Assembly (NCBI GenBank): GCA_022538095.1
Contig: JAKYXN010000052.1
Coordinates: forward strand, 1-37,599
Direction: 5' to 3'
Length of the DNA: 37,599 nt
Source: Puniceicoccaceae bacterium K14
Lineage (GTDB): Bacteria > Verrucomicrobiota > Verrucomicrobiia > Opitutales > Opitutaceae
Positions 18,843-27,163 of the stretch are shown here, piece after piece. The notes under the pieces are model-generated. The model worked only from the letters and a program-made list of their open reading frames with translations. It was not told where the DNA came from and did no database searches. The translations under genes and the position numbers were made by a program. The stretch's first letter is position 1, and each line of letters opens with the position of its first letter.

Positions 18843-21800
18843 ATGACTGAATTGTGCCTGAGTAAAAACACTCACCTTTTTCACAATTCCTTAAATCCTA
18901 CATTGGTTTCCAGCCACCACAGCATTACAACAAGACATTCGAGAAATTCACGGAAAAAGCATCCACTGAAGCGGTTGCTGCTATCGGTCGTTTTGCTTTG
19001 CAATTTTGGCGAAATTGAAGGTTCAACAACTACCCCGATTGAGGAAGGCTTACCGAAGTTCGAGATATACGAACAGGATAAGATCGGAACCCATCAAAAC
19101 ATTGGAGCCATCACATTTGACAAACTAGGTCGGCTAATCGTAGGTTCTGAAGACATCTTATCGGTTTACGACGGACAAAAATGGACCAATATTCATCAAT
19201 CTGCCACTGAGACCGAAAAGGCGATTAAGTTTCTCAGCCCAAGCAAAGATGGGAAGCTACTGGCAGTTACCGAAGAAAATATCGGACACCTTTCCATCAA
19301 CGAAGAAGGTGACTATCAACTGATTCCAATCGGACATCAAAGCCTTTCCAACAAGCTTAACGCCTCTAACGCAAAAGGAATATATGTTTTGGATGACAGC
19401 CTCTACATCCATTCCGAATCAATCCTATCCTCCTACGATGAGAACGGATTCGCCACACAATGGTCACCTGTGGGAGGACTCGTTGCAATCTTCGAATTCC
19501 AAGGAGATCTGTTCGTTTCAAGTTGGTCAGACGGATTGATGCGAGCGACCAAAGGCTACTTCGAGTACCCCAAGCTCGGCTCACAGCTTGCTCGAGATAT
19601 GACCGTGCTCGACGCTGTCGAATTGAACGAATCCACCGCACTGTTTCTAACCGCAGGCAAAGGTTTTTTTACCTACAACGGGGAAACGATTTTGCCGTTT
19701 CGTTTGCAAGGTGACCAAGAGCTTGAACGCCGTATTGAAGACATTTGCAAGCTAGACGACCGCCACATCGCTGCGATTGTCGAAGGGGAAGGAATCATAA
19801 TTTTCGATACATCAGGAAGGATCTTGCAACGCTTCGATCACAAGATCGACCGGCGCTTCAACCAAGCCTCTAACCTTAATTCTTCAAACGGTGCGCTTTG
19901 GGCAACGATCGGAGACGCGATCATTCGCATAGAATACCCATCGTCTTACACCTATTTCTCGCAAATCCTCGATGTTCCATTAAACAACTTCTCTTTCACA
20001 AGACACGATAACGAATTGTGGATCAGCTCGGGGGATACGCTTTTCGACAATGACCTCGTCGACAAGAAATTTCAGTACACGCCATTTCCCAAAGATTTTG
20101 GAATTCCAGCGGGCTCCGTCCCCATCAATTCCCATTACGCTCTATCCTCTGACTATGGTCTCCTAGTTGCTACCGATCACGATATCATTCTCATGGATAA
20201 GAGAGCTCCGAGCATCATCGCTCGAGATACCCAAGCAGAGTTTCTCCTACAGCTCGAAAAACATCCCGACACAATCATCTGGGCTAACAATTCAGAAATC
20301 GGCATGTTGCAGCGTAACGCAAACACGTGGCAACGAAGCGGGCAAATAATTGAAATCCAGCAATTGGATTGTCATCTAACGGAGGATTCAAATGGCAACA
20401 TCTGGGTAGAACTCGATGCCGGACGTATCGGAAAACTCACTATTAACAACAACCTCCTAGACCTCCAAATCCTTTCTCAAGAATACGGGCTCAACGAGCA
20501 CAGCATCCAAGCATGGAAAAGTGAAAACAGTGTATACTTTTCTCAACACGACGTTGTTTGGCGATACAATGAACGCTCCAATTTTTTCGAAGAAGCATAC
20601 GAAATTACTGCACTACTGCCCGAAAATACAAAAAAAATCAAACGCGGAACTGAAGATAGTTTTTCCAATATTTGGATACCAGCTGCCTCTAAAAATCTCA
20701 TCTTAAAACCAGATGGAAAAAATGGCTACATTCTGGATGACAAATCTTCAGCCAAAACCAACCCATTCGACATCCAAGAATTTCATGCCGATGTCGACGG
20801 AGTCGTTTGGGCAATTGGCCCAAATGAGGTTATCCGCATCGATCCCAAATTCGGTTTAGCAACTCATAAAAATTGGCAGACTCACATAGATAAGATTACC
20901 CTCAGCGACGAACAACGCATAATTTACCATTCGCTCAGCGGCAACGACCTTAAAAAACTCACTCTTCCTTACGAAGATAACAGTCTCGTTTTTCACTTAA
21001 CGACCCCCACGACAGCGGAAGCCATAACTATCGATCACCAAGCGTTTCTCGATGGCTTCTCACAAAACTGGACTCACATAGACCAATCAAATGTATTCAT
21101 TATAGCGAACTTACATGAAGGCGATTACACACTGCGCACTCGAGTTCTATTTGGAGATGAGGTGATCAACCCCATCGACGCCATCTCTTTCTCCATCGAA
21201 CCACCCTTCTATCGCTCACCACTCTCTTACATATTTTACGCAGTGTCTTTTTGTGGGCTCGTGATTTTTATCGGAGCAAAATTCTCAAGTGCCGCCCAGA
21301 GAGAAAATATGCGTCTTCAGTCAATTGTCGGTGATCGCACAAACGAGCTCAGAAAGACTAACGACAAATTATCCGAAACCGCGAAGCGAGCCGAAGCGGC
21401 CAATCGAGCCAAAAGCGTCTTCCTCGCCTCCATGAGTCACGAAATCCGAACGCCTCTAAATGGCGTTATCGGAATGACTAGCCTACTAAAACAAACCGAA
21501 CTCACCAGTGACCAAATCGAATTGGTAAATATCATCGAGAACAGTGGTGAGAACGTGGTGAACATTATCAATGACATCCTGGACTACTCGAAAATCGAGG
21601 CCGGCAAAATCGAACTCGAGTATACCACCTTCAGCCTCATAGAGACTGTGGAGCTCGCGATGGATCTATTCATCGAACCCGTCTCCAAAAAGAACATCGA
21701 AATTGCGTATCTGATTCAAGAAGACGTTCCCGCCATCGCTATCGGTGATAGCTCTAGAATCCGCCAGGTTCTGGTCAACCTAATCGGTAATGCTATTAAA

Positions 21801-22967
21801 TTCACCGATTCGGGCCATATCTTCGTCAATGTGGCACTGGCTAAAATTACGAACGATGACGCCATAGTTGAATTTACGGTAGAGGATACCGGAATTGGGA
21901 TCCCAGCAGATAAGCTAGATCTGCTCTTTCGCTCTTTCAGCCAAGTAGACACAAATCGAGATCAACAGTTCGGCGGAACAGGTCTCGGTTTGGCAATTAG
22001 CAAACGTTTGGTCGAAATAATGGGTGGCGAAATAAAGGTTGAGAGCCAAGAATCCAAAGGATCGCAATTTGTATTCAAAATTCCTCTCAAACTAGAAAAA
22101 GACATCCCCATCGCACAACCTAGCGAAGAGCTTAGAGGAAAGAAAATATTTATCGTGCAGAACTCCTTCTTACAGAGAAGAATCTTGGAGCACTATTCTC
22201 GCGTTTGGGGAGTCGAGTTCGAATCTGCAGCTTCATTCAAAGACGCCCTGGAAATTGCCCACAACACATTAGAACCCTTCGATGTCGCACTCATCGACCT
22301 TGCTCTCCCCGAAATCAACGGCGAAGAGCTGGCAACAGAACTTTCACACCTTCCAGCATTCCACAACACCGGCTTCCTCGCGATTTCCAACAATAGCCTA
22401 GACGCAAACGGCGCCTTTGCGATGAATATTCCAAAGCCCATCAAGCCAAGATTTCTGTTCAGCTGCATATCAAAAATTGTCGCTCAGCCAAAGGAAAACC
22501 AAGGGTCAGAATTGGGAGGCGAAGAAAAACGTTTAACCGAAGCCCGAGCCTCGGAAAATGACCTGAATATCTTACTTGTAGACGACAATGAAACGAACCG
22601 TAAAGTCGGTCGAATGTTGCTGCACAAGTTAGGCTACAGCCCCACTGAAGTGGTAAACGGACAAGACGCCGTCAACGCCGTAAGAAGCAACCGTTTCGAC
22701 ATAATTTTGATGGACGTGCAAATGCCGGTCATGGATGGAAGAGAAGCCACTAAGCAAATTCGCGCAGCAAATCTCGACTACAAACCTTGGATCGTCGCGG
22801 TGACGGCAGGTGCCATGAGGGGTGATATGAACAAAGCATTCGAAGCAGGCATGGATGATTTCTTAAGCAAGCCCGTGTTACTAGAAACACTACGCAAAAC
22901 AATGGAACGTGCTCAAAGCGCAGCTATTAATCGAAGTACACGCGCAAAAGAAATCAAAAGCAGATAA
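18843..22967 (+). CDS. Beta-propeller/Y_Y_Y hybrid histidine kinase with two receivers
   Basis: A 1374-residue sensor resembling the hybrid two-component systems that sense glycans in Bacteroidetes. A hydrophobic segment near 43-55 acts as signal or anchor after an unusually long basic leader. A two-propeller-like repeat region follows to about 690, then a Y_Y_Y domain (about 700-785; LDGFSQNWTHI and LHEGDYTLRTRV), a transmembrane helix (about 792-815) and a coiled coil. The kinase has His866 in SMSHEIRTPLNG, an N-box near 974, G1 DTGIGI and G2 GGTGLGLAI. The first receiver has Gln-Asn in place of the acidic pair, keeping Asp1152. The second is complete with Asp1291. Unlike classic members it has no AraC-type DNA-binding domain at the end. 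The ligand is unknown. Confidence 0.92.
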   Translation: MTELCLSKNTHLFHNSLNPTLVSSHHSITTRHSRNSRKKHPLKRLLLSVVLLCNFGEIEGSTTTPIEEGLPKFEIYEQDKIGTHQNIGAITFDKLGRLIVGSEDILSVYDGQKWTNIHQSATETEKAIKFLSPSKDGKLLAVTEENIGHLSINEEGDYQLIPIGHQSLSNKLNASNAKGIYVLDDSLYIHSESILSSYDENGFATQWSPVGGLVAIFEFQGDLFVSSWSDGLMRATKGYFEYPKLGSQLARDMTVLDAVELNESTALFLTAGKGFFTYNGETILPFRLQGDQELERRIEDICKLDDRHIAAIVEGEGIIIFDTSGRILQRFDHKIDRRFNQASNLNSSNGALWATIGDAIIRIEYPSSYTYFSQILDVPLNNFSFTRHDNELWISSGDTLFDNDLVDKKFQYTPFPKDFGIPAGSVPINSHYALSSDYGLLVATDHDIILMDKRAPSIIARDTQAEFLLQLEKHPDTIIWANNSEIGMLQRNANTWQRSGQIIEIQQLDCHLTEDSNGNIWVELDAGRIGKLTINNNLLDLQILSQEYGLNEHSIQAWKSENSVYFSQHDVVWRYNERSNFFEEAYEITALLPENTKKIKRGTEDSFSNIWIPAASKNLILKPDGKNGYILDDKSSAKTNPFDIQEFHADVDGVVWAIGPNEVIRIDPKFGLATHKNWQTHIDKITLSDEQRIIYHSLSGNDLKKLTLPYEDNSLVFHLTTPTTAEAITIDHQAFLDGFSQNWTHIDQSNVFIIANLHEGDYTLRTRVLFGDEVINPIDAISFSIEPPFYRSPLSYIFYAVSFCGLVIFIGAKFSSAAQRENMRLQSIVGDRTNELRKTNDKLSETAKRAEAANRAKSVFLASMSHEIRTPLNGVIGMTSLLKQTELTSDQIELVNIIENSGENVVNIINDILDYSKIEAGKIELEYTTFSLIETVELAMDLFIEPVSKKNIEIAYLIQEDVPAIAIGDSSRIRQVLVNLIGNAIKFTDSGHIFVNVALAKITNDDAIVEFTVEDTGIGIPADKLDLLFRSFSQVDTNRDQQFGGTGLGLAISKRLVEIMGGEIKVESQESKGSQFVFKIPLKLEKDIPIAQPSEELRGKKIFIVQNSFLQRRILEHYSRVWGVEFESAASFKDALEIAHNTLEPFDVALIDLALPEINGEELATELSHLPAFHNTGFLAISNNSLDANGAFAMNIPKPIKPRFLFSCISKIVAQPKENQGSELGGEEKRLTEARASENDLNILLVDDNETNRKVGRMLLHKLGYSPTEVVNGQDAVNAVRSNRFDIILMDVQMPVMDGREATKQIRAANLDYKPWIVAVTAGAMRGDMNKAFEAGMDDFLSKPVLLETLRKTMERAQSAAINRSTRAKEIKSR

Positions 22968-22987
22968 GTGCCTCTGTATTAAGAGAG

Positions 22988-23024
22988 TAATGTTACATTA
23001 TTCTGACAAACGCATATTCGTTTG
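22988..23024 (+). promoter_or_regulatory. Candidate promoter and operator dyads before the ArsR-type gene
   Basis: Two dyads lie in 37 bases: TAATGT-T-ACATTA (22988-23000) and CAAACG-6-CGTTTG (23007-23024). A TTACAT...TATTCG pair with 16 bases between could be the promoter, so the dyads would cover both its ends. Autorepression by the ArsR-type regulator is an inference. Confidence 0.45.
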
Positions 23025-23055
23025 ACCCTGTGACCTGCCTGTAAACAAAGGCATC

Positions 23056-23409
23056 ATGGATCTGGTCCTGCTGTACAAGTCGCTTAGCGATCCCACACGC
23101 CTCCGTATCGTAAACGTCTTACGACACGGCCCTCAACCCGTCTGGAAGTTACAAAAAGTACTCGAGGAGCCACAGGTGAAGATGTCGAAACACTTGGGAT
23201 ATATGAAGAAGCGGGGACTTCTCACCTCCCAGCGCAAAATGAATTGCAACTTATATCACATTGCTTTCAACGCTCATCCGATGCTCGAAGCAAATCTTCA
23301 AGCCTTGGAAAGGTACGCTTGCCAACAGCCTGTTTTAGCAAATGATCTGAAAAAACTTGAGTCTTTGAATACCCCAACGGACACCCAAATCCAAGAGCGC
23401 GTCCAATAA
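23056..23409 (+). CDS. ArsR/SmtB family winged-helix regulator
   Basis: A 117-residue repressor-like protein. LYKSLSDPTRLRIVNVL (about 6-22) is the family opening. The recognition region is KMSKHLGYMKKRGLL (42-56), and the wing follows. It lacks the metal-binding ELCVCDL motif of true arsenic sensors: the matching stretch reads PVWKLQKVLEE. Its only cysteines are Cys64 and Cys89, and there is an extended C-terminal tail. It may therefore sense something other than arsenite, or use an unusual site. An aquaglyceroporin starts 128 bases downstream on the same strand, suggesting it controls that channel. ArsR-aquaporin linkage is known for arsenite channels such as rhizobial AqpS; whether that applies here is open. 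Confidence 0.9.
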   Translation: MDLVLLYKSLSDPTRLRIVNVLRHGPQPVWKLQKVLEEPQVKMSKHLGYMKKRGLLTSQRKMNCNLYHIAFNAHPMLEANLQALERYACQQPVLANDLKKLESLNTPTDTQIQERVQ

Positions 23410-23537
23410 ATCGCCTTTGAGCGATCGAATAGGGCGAAGGAATTGGATTTCTTAGACATTCTCTAAATAAATATCTCCGCGTACCTACTTATACGCTGGA
23501 CTTGTTCCTTAATCGGACAAAAACGCTTTATTTCCTC

Positions 23538-24353
23538 ATGAACACCACTCTCAAATGGCTCGTTGGCGAAGTCATCGGCACCTTCGTCCTTGTATTCATC
23601 GGTTGCTCCACTGTCGCTGTTGCTGTCACATCAGACGGTCAGCTGAGCCTTTTCCACGTCGCAAGCGTGTGGGGATTCGGTGTCACACTTGCCATTCTAA
23701 TTAGCGGTCAACTGAGTAACGCCCACTTAAACCCAGCAGTCACACTCTCCTTAGCAACCTTTGGGGATTTTCCATGGAAACGAGTTCCTGGATACATTAT
23801 AGCGCAATTCATTGGAGCCTTTATCGCAGCCGCTCTCATGTACGCGACATACAACGGATCCATAGAAGCATACGAAAGCGCGAACGATATAACAAGAGGT
23901 GAGATAGGCAGCGAAGCTTCCGCGATGACATTCGGAGAATTTTTCCCAAATCCTGGAGGCCGACCGCTTTCTGAACAAGCGCCTTCTCATATCACCCCTT
24001 GGAACGCCTTTCTTGCAGAGTTCATCGGAACCGCCATATTAATGATAGTCATCTATTGCGTGACTAATCCTAACAATTCAAACATCCCCAAAAGCTTTCC
24101 CCCGATCTTTATTGGGATGACTATTTTTATTCTGATTTCGTTGTTAGCTCCTTTATCACAAGGAGGTTTCAACCCAGCACGTGATTTAGCTCCACGACTC
24201 TTCTCTTCGCTCGTTGGCTGGGGCACAATCCCATTTTCAGCCAATGGCACCGGTTGGTTTAGCGTTTACGTCATAGGTCCAATCGCTGGGGGACTGTGCG
24301 GCGGAGCACTCGCTCGATTCGCGATAACCAAAGGCTACAAAAGCTCCTCGTAG
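23538..24353 (+). CDS. Aquaporin, aquaglyceroporin-like (MIP family)
   Basis: A 271-residue inner-membrane channel with the six-helix plus two half-helix MIP layout. Both NPA boxes are intact: AHLNPAVTL (Asn65-Ala67) and GGFNPARDLAPR (Asn212-Ala214). The Asp after the second NPAR, in the NPARD pattern, is typical of glycerol-conducting GlpF-type members, so glycerol or small neutral solutes are likelier than water alone. An extended loop (about 105-150) is longer than in pure water channels. The start is the ATG at MNTTLKWLVGE; a TTG 36 bases upstream would add a hydrophobic leader of 12 residues and seems unlikely. It overlaps the convergent dehydrogenase gene by 19 bases. Confidence 0.94.
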   Translation: MNTTLKWLVGEVIGTFVLVFIGCSTVAVAVTSDGQLSLFHVASVWGFGVTLAILISGQLSNAHLNPAVTLSLATFGDFPWKRVPGYIIAQFIGAFIAAALMYATYNGSIEAYESANDITRGEIGSEASAMTFGEFFPNPGGRPLSEQAPSHITPWNAFLAEFIGTAILMIVIYCVTNPNNSNIPKSFPPIFIGMTIFILISLLAPLSQGGFNPARDLAPRLFSSLVGWGTIPFSANGTGWFSVYVIGPIAGGLCGGALARFAITKGYKSSS

Positions 24354-25210
24354 TTACGAAACAACGCTTGAGTTCCCAAATCCTCAAACCCTAAGGAAAC
24401 AAGCTTCTCGTAAAGCCTGGCTGCTAACTCAGTACCGGGGAGGTCCAGCTTCAGTTCATCGGCCGATTCCAAAGCAATTTTCAGATCCTTCAAAAAGTGC
24501 TTCACGAAAAAACCAGGTGCATAGTCATCTCTAAAAGCTCTCGGGACCAAATTAGTCATAGACCAACTCCCAGCAGCCCCACTTTGAATGCTCTGCAAAA
24601 CTGTTTCCGGTCTTAAGCCTGCCTTTTTGGCATAACTGAGTGACTCAGCTAGGCCGATCATGCCCCCTGCAATCGCAATCTGGTTACACATCTTTGTTTT
24701 CTGGCCTGCCCCAGCCTCTCCTTGGTGAACGACTATTCCACCCATAATTTCGAACAAAGGTTTGGCACGGAAAAATGCTTCCTCATCTCCACCAACCATT
24801 ATCGACAATCTTGCCTCTCTCGCACCTAAGTCGCCACCGGAGACTGGCGCATCCATAACGGAGATGCCCAATTCTCGCCCCCTTTCCCAAAGTAATTCAG
24901 CCAATTTTGGTTTAGATGTGGTCATATCAATCGCAAGCCCACCTTTTGGCAAAGTAGAGAAAACGCCCTTATCACCCAAATAAGTTTCAGCCACGTCCTC
25001 AGGGTAGCCAACGATCGTTATGACCACGGACGCATCCTCGGCAGCCGCGGCGGGAGAATCTCGCCAAAGAGCACCTTTCTCCAAGAGCTCCTCTGCCTTA
25101 GATCGGGTACGATTGTACACAGCCACCGAATAACCCGCATCCATCAAATGAGACGCCATGCTACGCCCCATCACTCCAGTCCCAATAAAAGCAATACTCT
25201 CTGAACTCAT
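24335..25210 (-). CDS. 3-hydroxyisobutyrate dehydrogenase family oxidoreductase
   Basis: A 291-residue beta-hydroxyacid dehydrogenase. The N-terminal Rossmann loop is IAFIGTGVMGRSMA. The residues after the second strand (YNRTRSKA) favour NADPH. The substrate-binding signature DAPVSGGDLGAREA is at 120-133. The catalytic lysine is Lys173 in GAGQKTKMCNQ, and the all-helical C-terminal domain is complete. Possible substrates include 3-hydroxyisobutyrate, tartronate semialdehyde or succinic semialdehyde; the sequence does not decide. The gene is divergent from the HTH-pseudocyclase regulator with 116 bases between starts, making it a likely target of it (inference). A weak AGGA lies eight bases before the ATG. 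It overlaps the aquaporin 3' end. Confidence 0.92.
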   Translation of the reverse strand: MSSESIAFIGTGVMGRSMASHLMDAGYSVAVYNRTRSKAEELLEKGALWRDSPAAAAEDASVVITIVGYPEDVAETYLGDKGVFSTLPKGGLAIDMTTSKPKLAELLWERGRELGISVMDAPVSGGDLGAREARLSIMVGGDEEAFFRAKPLFEIMGGIVVHQGEAGAGQKTKMCNQIAIAGGMIGLAESLSYAKKAGLRPETVLQSIQSGAAGSWSMTNLVPRAFRDDYAPGFFVKHFLKDLKIALESADELKLDLPGTELAARLYEKLVSLGFEDLGTQALFRNYEELL

Positions 25211-25326
25211 AAAACGATCCTAATTCCAATTATCGCTCGTACGCAAAACGAAAACAAATCGACGAATCTATTTGTCACCGCTCACCTCCTTCGTAACATT
25301 CAACCTTTTAGACACAATCCCAACAA

Positions 25327-26061
25327 ATGAATCTGCAAGATCTAGGAGATAGAATTCGGCACCGCAGGAAAAAATACGGACTCACTCAAACCGACATAGC
25401 CAACGCTGTTCAAGTGAGCCCACAAGCTGTTTCCAAATGGGAACGCGGTGAAAACGCCCCAGACATTAGCTGCCTCTCTAGCCTAGCACAGCTTCTCGGC
25501 GTATCAATTGAATGGCTACTGGGCTGCCAGAGTGTCGACAAAGATGTGTTCGAAGCCACCGTATTAGCCGCTCGTGCTCGAAACGCACGCGAAAAATCCG
25601 AGCAACTAGAACCAAGAGATTTTGCATCTTGGACCAATGGCGTTTGCTTCCAACTCACCGAAACAGTTCTCCGATACGGAGGTGTTCCGATCAAGAATCG
25701 CGGAGCTGGGCTACTCTGTTTTTTCTCTGGAAACGAACACCAAGCTCGAGCAATAGACACCGCGCTATCAGCCTGCAAACTCGTCAACGAGCCCCTAAAA
25801 GCAGGCTTAAGTACCGGTTCCATTTATTTTGGGCCGATTGGACACCCGGACTACTCACAACCTGACGCGATTGGTGAAGCAGTCAGTATCTCGCTTCTCA
25901 ATACAGACTGGGCAGCCAAAAACACGACCACAGGAATCGCCGTCGATCAAAAAACACTCAGCGGCTCCACAAAACACTCAGACGTTCAAGGCATACACCA
26001 CGTAATAAATTACACAGGCATTAGCCACAACGTTCATATAATAGAGGTCCCCGTCAAGTAG
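25327..26061 (+). CDS. XRE-type HTH regulator fused to a degenerate class III nucleotide cyclase domain
   Basis: A 244-residue protein. Residues 8-62 form a clear XRE/Cro helix-turn-helix (KKYGLTQTDIANAVQVSPQ, then WERGENAPD). Residues about 73-244 follow the class III adenylate/guanylate cyclase pattern: SEQLEPRDF, VLRYGGVPIKNRGAGLLCFF, then LKAGLSTGSIYFGPIGHPDY and IGEAVSIS. Both metal-binding aspartates appear lost (a VLAARARN stretch where F-A-D-I is expected, and Ala127 in place of Asp in G-D-G). The transition-state Asn and Arg are Ser187 and Leu191. Lys123 and Asp180, at the base-reading positions, remain. I infer a nucleotide-binding but non-catalytic sensor domain controlling DNA binding. 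The fold assignment is by pattern and not proven. Divergent from the dehydrogenase. Confidence 0.75.
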   Translation: MNLQDLGDRIRHRRKKYGLTQTDIANAVQVSPQAVSKWERGENAPDISCLSSLAQLLGVSIEWLLGCQSVDKDVFEATVLAARARNAREKSEQLEPRDFASWTNGVCFQLTETVLRYGGVPIKNRGAGLLCFFSGNEHQARAIDTALSACKLVNEPLKAGLSTGSIYFGPIGHPDYSQPDAIGEAVSISLLNTDWAAKNTTTGIAVDQKTLSGSTKHSDVQGIHHVINYTGISHNVHIIEVPVK

Positions 26062-26082
26062 CCTATCCTAATGAAGACACAA

Positions 26083-26108
26083 AAAAGCCGACCTCAAAAG
26101 ATCGGCTT
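26083..26108 (-). terminator. Intrinsic terminator after the aldolase gene
   Basis: An eight-pair stem AAAGCCGA/TCGGCTTT with a 10-base loop lies between the convergent HTH and aldolase genes. On the minus strand it is followed by six T, so it mainly ends the aldolase message. The plus-strand tail (TTTGTATT) is poorer, but the hairpin may also serve the HTH gene. Confidence 0.88.
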
Positions 26109-26131
26109 TGTATTCAAATTATAGGATTTTC

Positions 26132-27163
26132 TTATACTGTTCCGTAGATGGACTTACCATTGGAAAGAAGATCTTCCGCTGCAACGATCAAGCGATCTGC
26201 CATACTCTTCTCCGCTTTCTTCAAGTAAGAACGTGGATCGTATTGCTTCTTGTTACCCACTTCACCATCAATCTTAAGAACACCTTCGATGCTTTCGCAA
26301 ATGTGAGTCACGATAGGACGAGTAAAAGAGTACTGAGTATCTGTATCGATGTTCATCTTAACGACACCATAACCAAGAGTCTCACGAATATCGCTTAAGT
26401 CAGAACCGGAACCACCGTGGAAAACAAGGTCCATTTCAGCTTCTGCGCCATACTTGTCTGTTACCGCCTTTTGCCCATCACGAAGGATAGTCGGCTTTAG
26501 CTGAACAGCGCCTGGTTTGTAAGCTCCGTGAACGTTTCCAAATGTTGCCGCGAACAAGAAACGACCAATTCCATTTAGATTTTCGTATACAGCCAACATG
26601 TCCTCAGGAGTTGTATACAATTTTTCTGCAGGAAGCCCAGATGTATCATGACCGTCTTCTTCGCCACCAACAACACCTGCTTCAATTTCAAGAATGATAT
26701 CCAAAGAAGCGCACTCTTCTAAAAGAGACTTCGACATCGCCAAGTTTTCTTCCAACGGTAGTTCAGAACCATCGTACATATGGGAATTGAAAAGAGGCCC
26801 TTTTCCTTCTGCGATTCGCTTACGAGATGCTTCTAGCAATGGACGGAGAAACCCATCAACCTTTGCCGGATGACAGTGGTCCGTATGGAGAGCAACAAGT
26901 ACATCGTACTTTTCCGCCAATGTGTGCGTAGCTTCCGCCAATACGATCGCACCAAAAGCCGCGTCACTGTTATTTAGACCCGAAGCGAATTGACCGCCTC
27001 CAGTAGATACTTGGATGATACCATCTGACTTTGCATCCGCGAATGCCTTAAGAGCAGCGTTAATCGTTACGATCGACGTAACATTTACTGCAGGATACGC
27101 ATAGCCACCTTTTTGGGCTGCATCCAACATCGCTTCATATTGCTTAGGAGTTGCGACTGGCAT
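26132..27163 (-). CDS. fba: Class II fructose-bisphosphate aldolase
   Basis: Cleaves fructose 1,6-bisphosphate into two triose phosphates in glycolysis, and the reverse in gluconeogenesis; zinc-dependent. The 343-residue length fits the FbaA-like class IIA. Seen: YPAVNVTS near residue 25, VSTGGGQFASG, LHTDHCHP with catalytic Asp95 and zinc ligand His96, the EIEAGVVGGEEDGHD region, and further zinc-binding His residues in FGNVHGAYKPG and LVFHGGSGSD. All active-site parts are present. It is a single gene closed by the terminator at 26083-26108. Its ATG lies after an A/T-rich leader with no Shine-Dalgarno sequence. Confidence 0.97.
   Translation of the reverse strand: MPVATPKQYEAMLDAAQKGGYAYPAVNVTSIVTINAALKAFADAKSDGIIQVSTGGGQFASGLNNSDAAFGAIVLAEATHTLAEKYDVLVALHTDHCHPAKVDGFLRPLLEASRKRIAEGKGPLFNSHMYDGSELPLEENLAMSKSLLEECASLDIILEIEAGVVGGEEDGHDTSGLPAEKLYTTPEDMLAVYENLNGIGRFLFAATFGNVHGAYKPGAVQLKPTILRDGQKAVTDKYGAEAEMDLVFHGGSGSDLSDIRETLGYGVVKMNIDTDTQYSFTRPIVTHICESIEGVLKIDGEVGNKKQYDPRSYLKKAEKSMADRLIVAAEDLLSNGKSIYGTV

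Noticed and set aside
23056-24353. Complete arsenic resistance operon
   Set aside because: No arsenate reductase, ArsB/Acr3 pump or ArsH is present and the regulator lacks the metal motif, so only the regulator-channel pair is claimed.
26108-26398. 96-codon frame antisense to the aldolase 3' end
   Set aside because: It begins in the terminator region and opposes a conserved enzyme.
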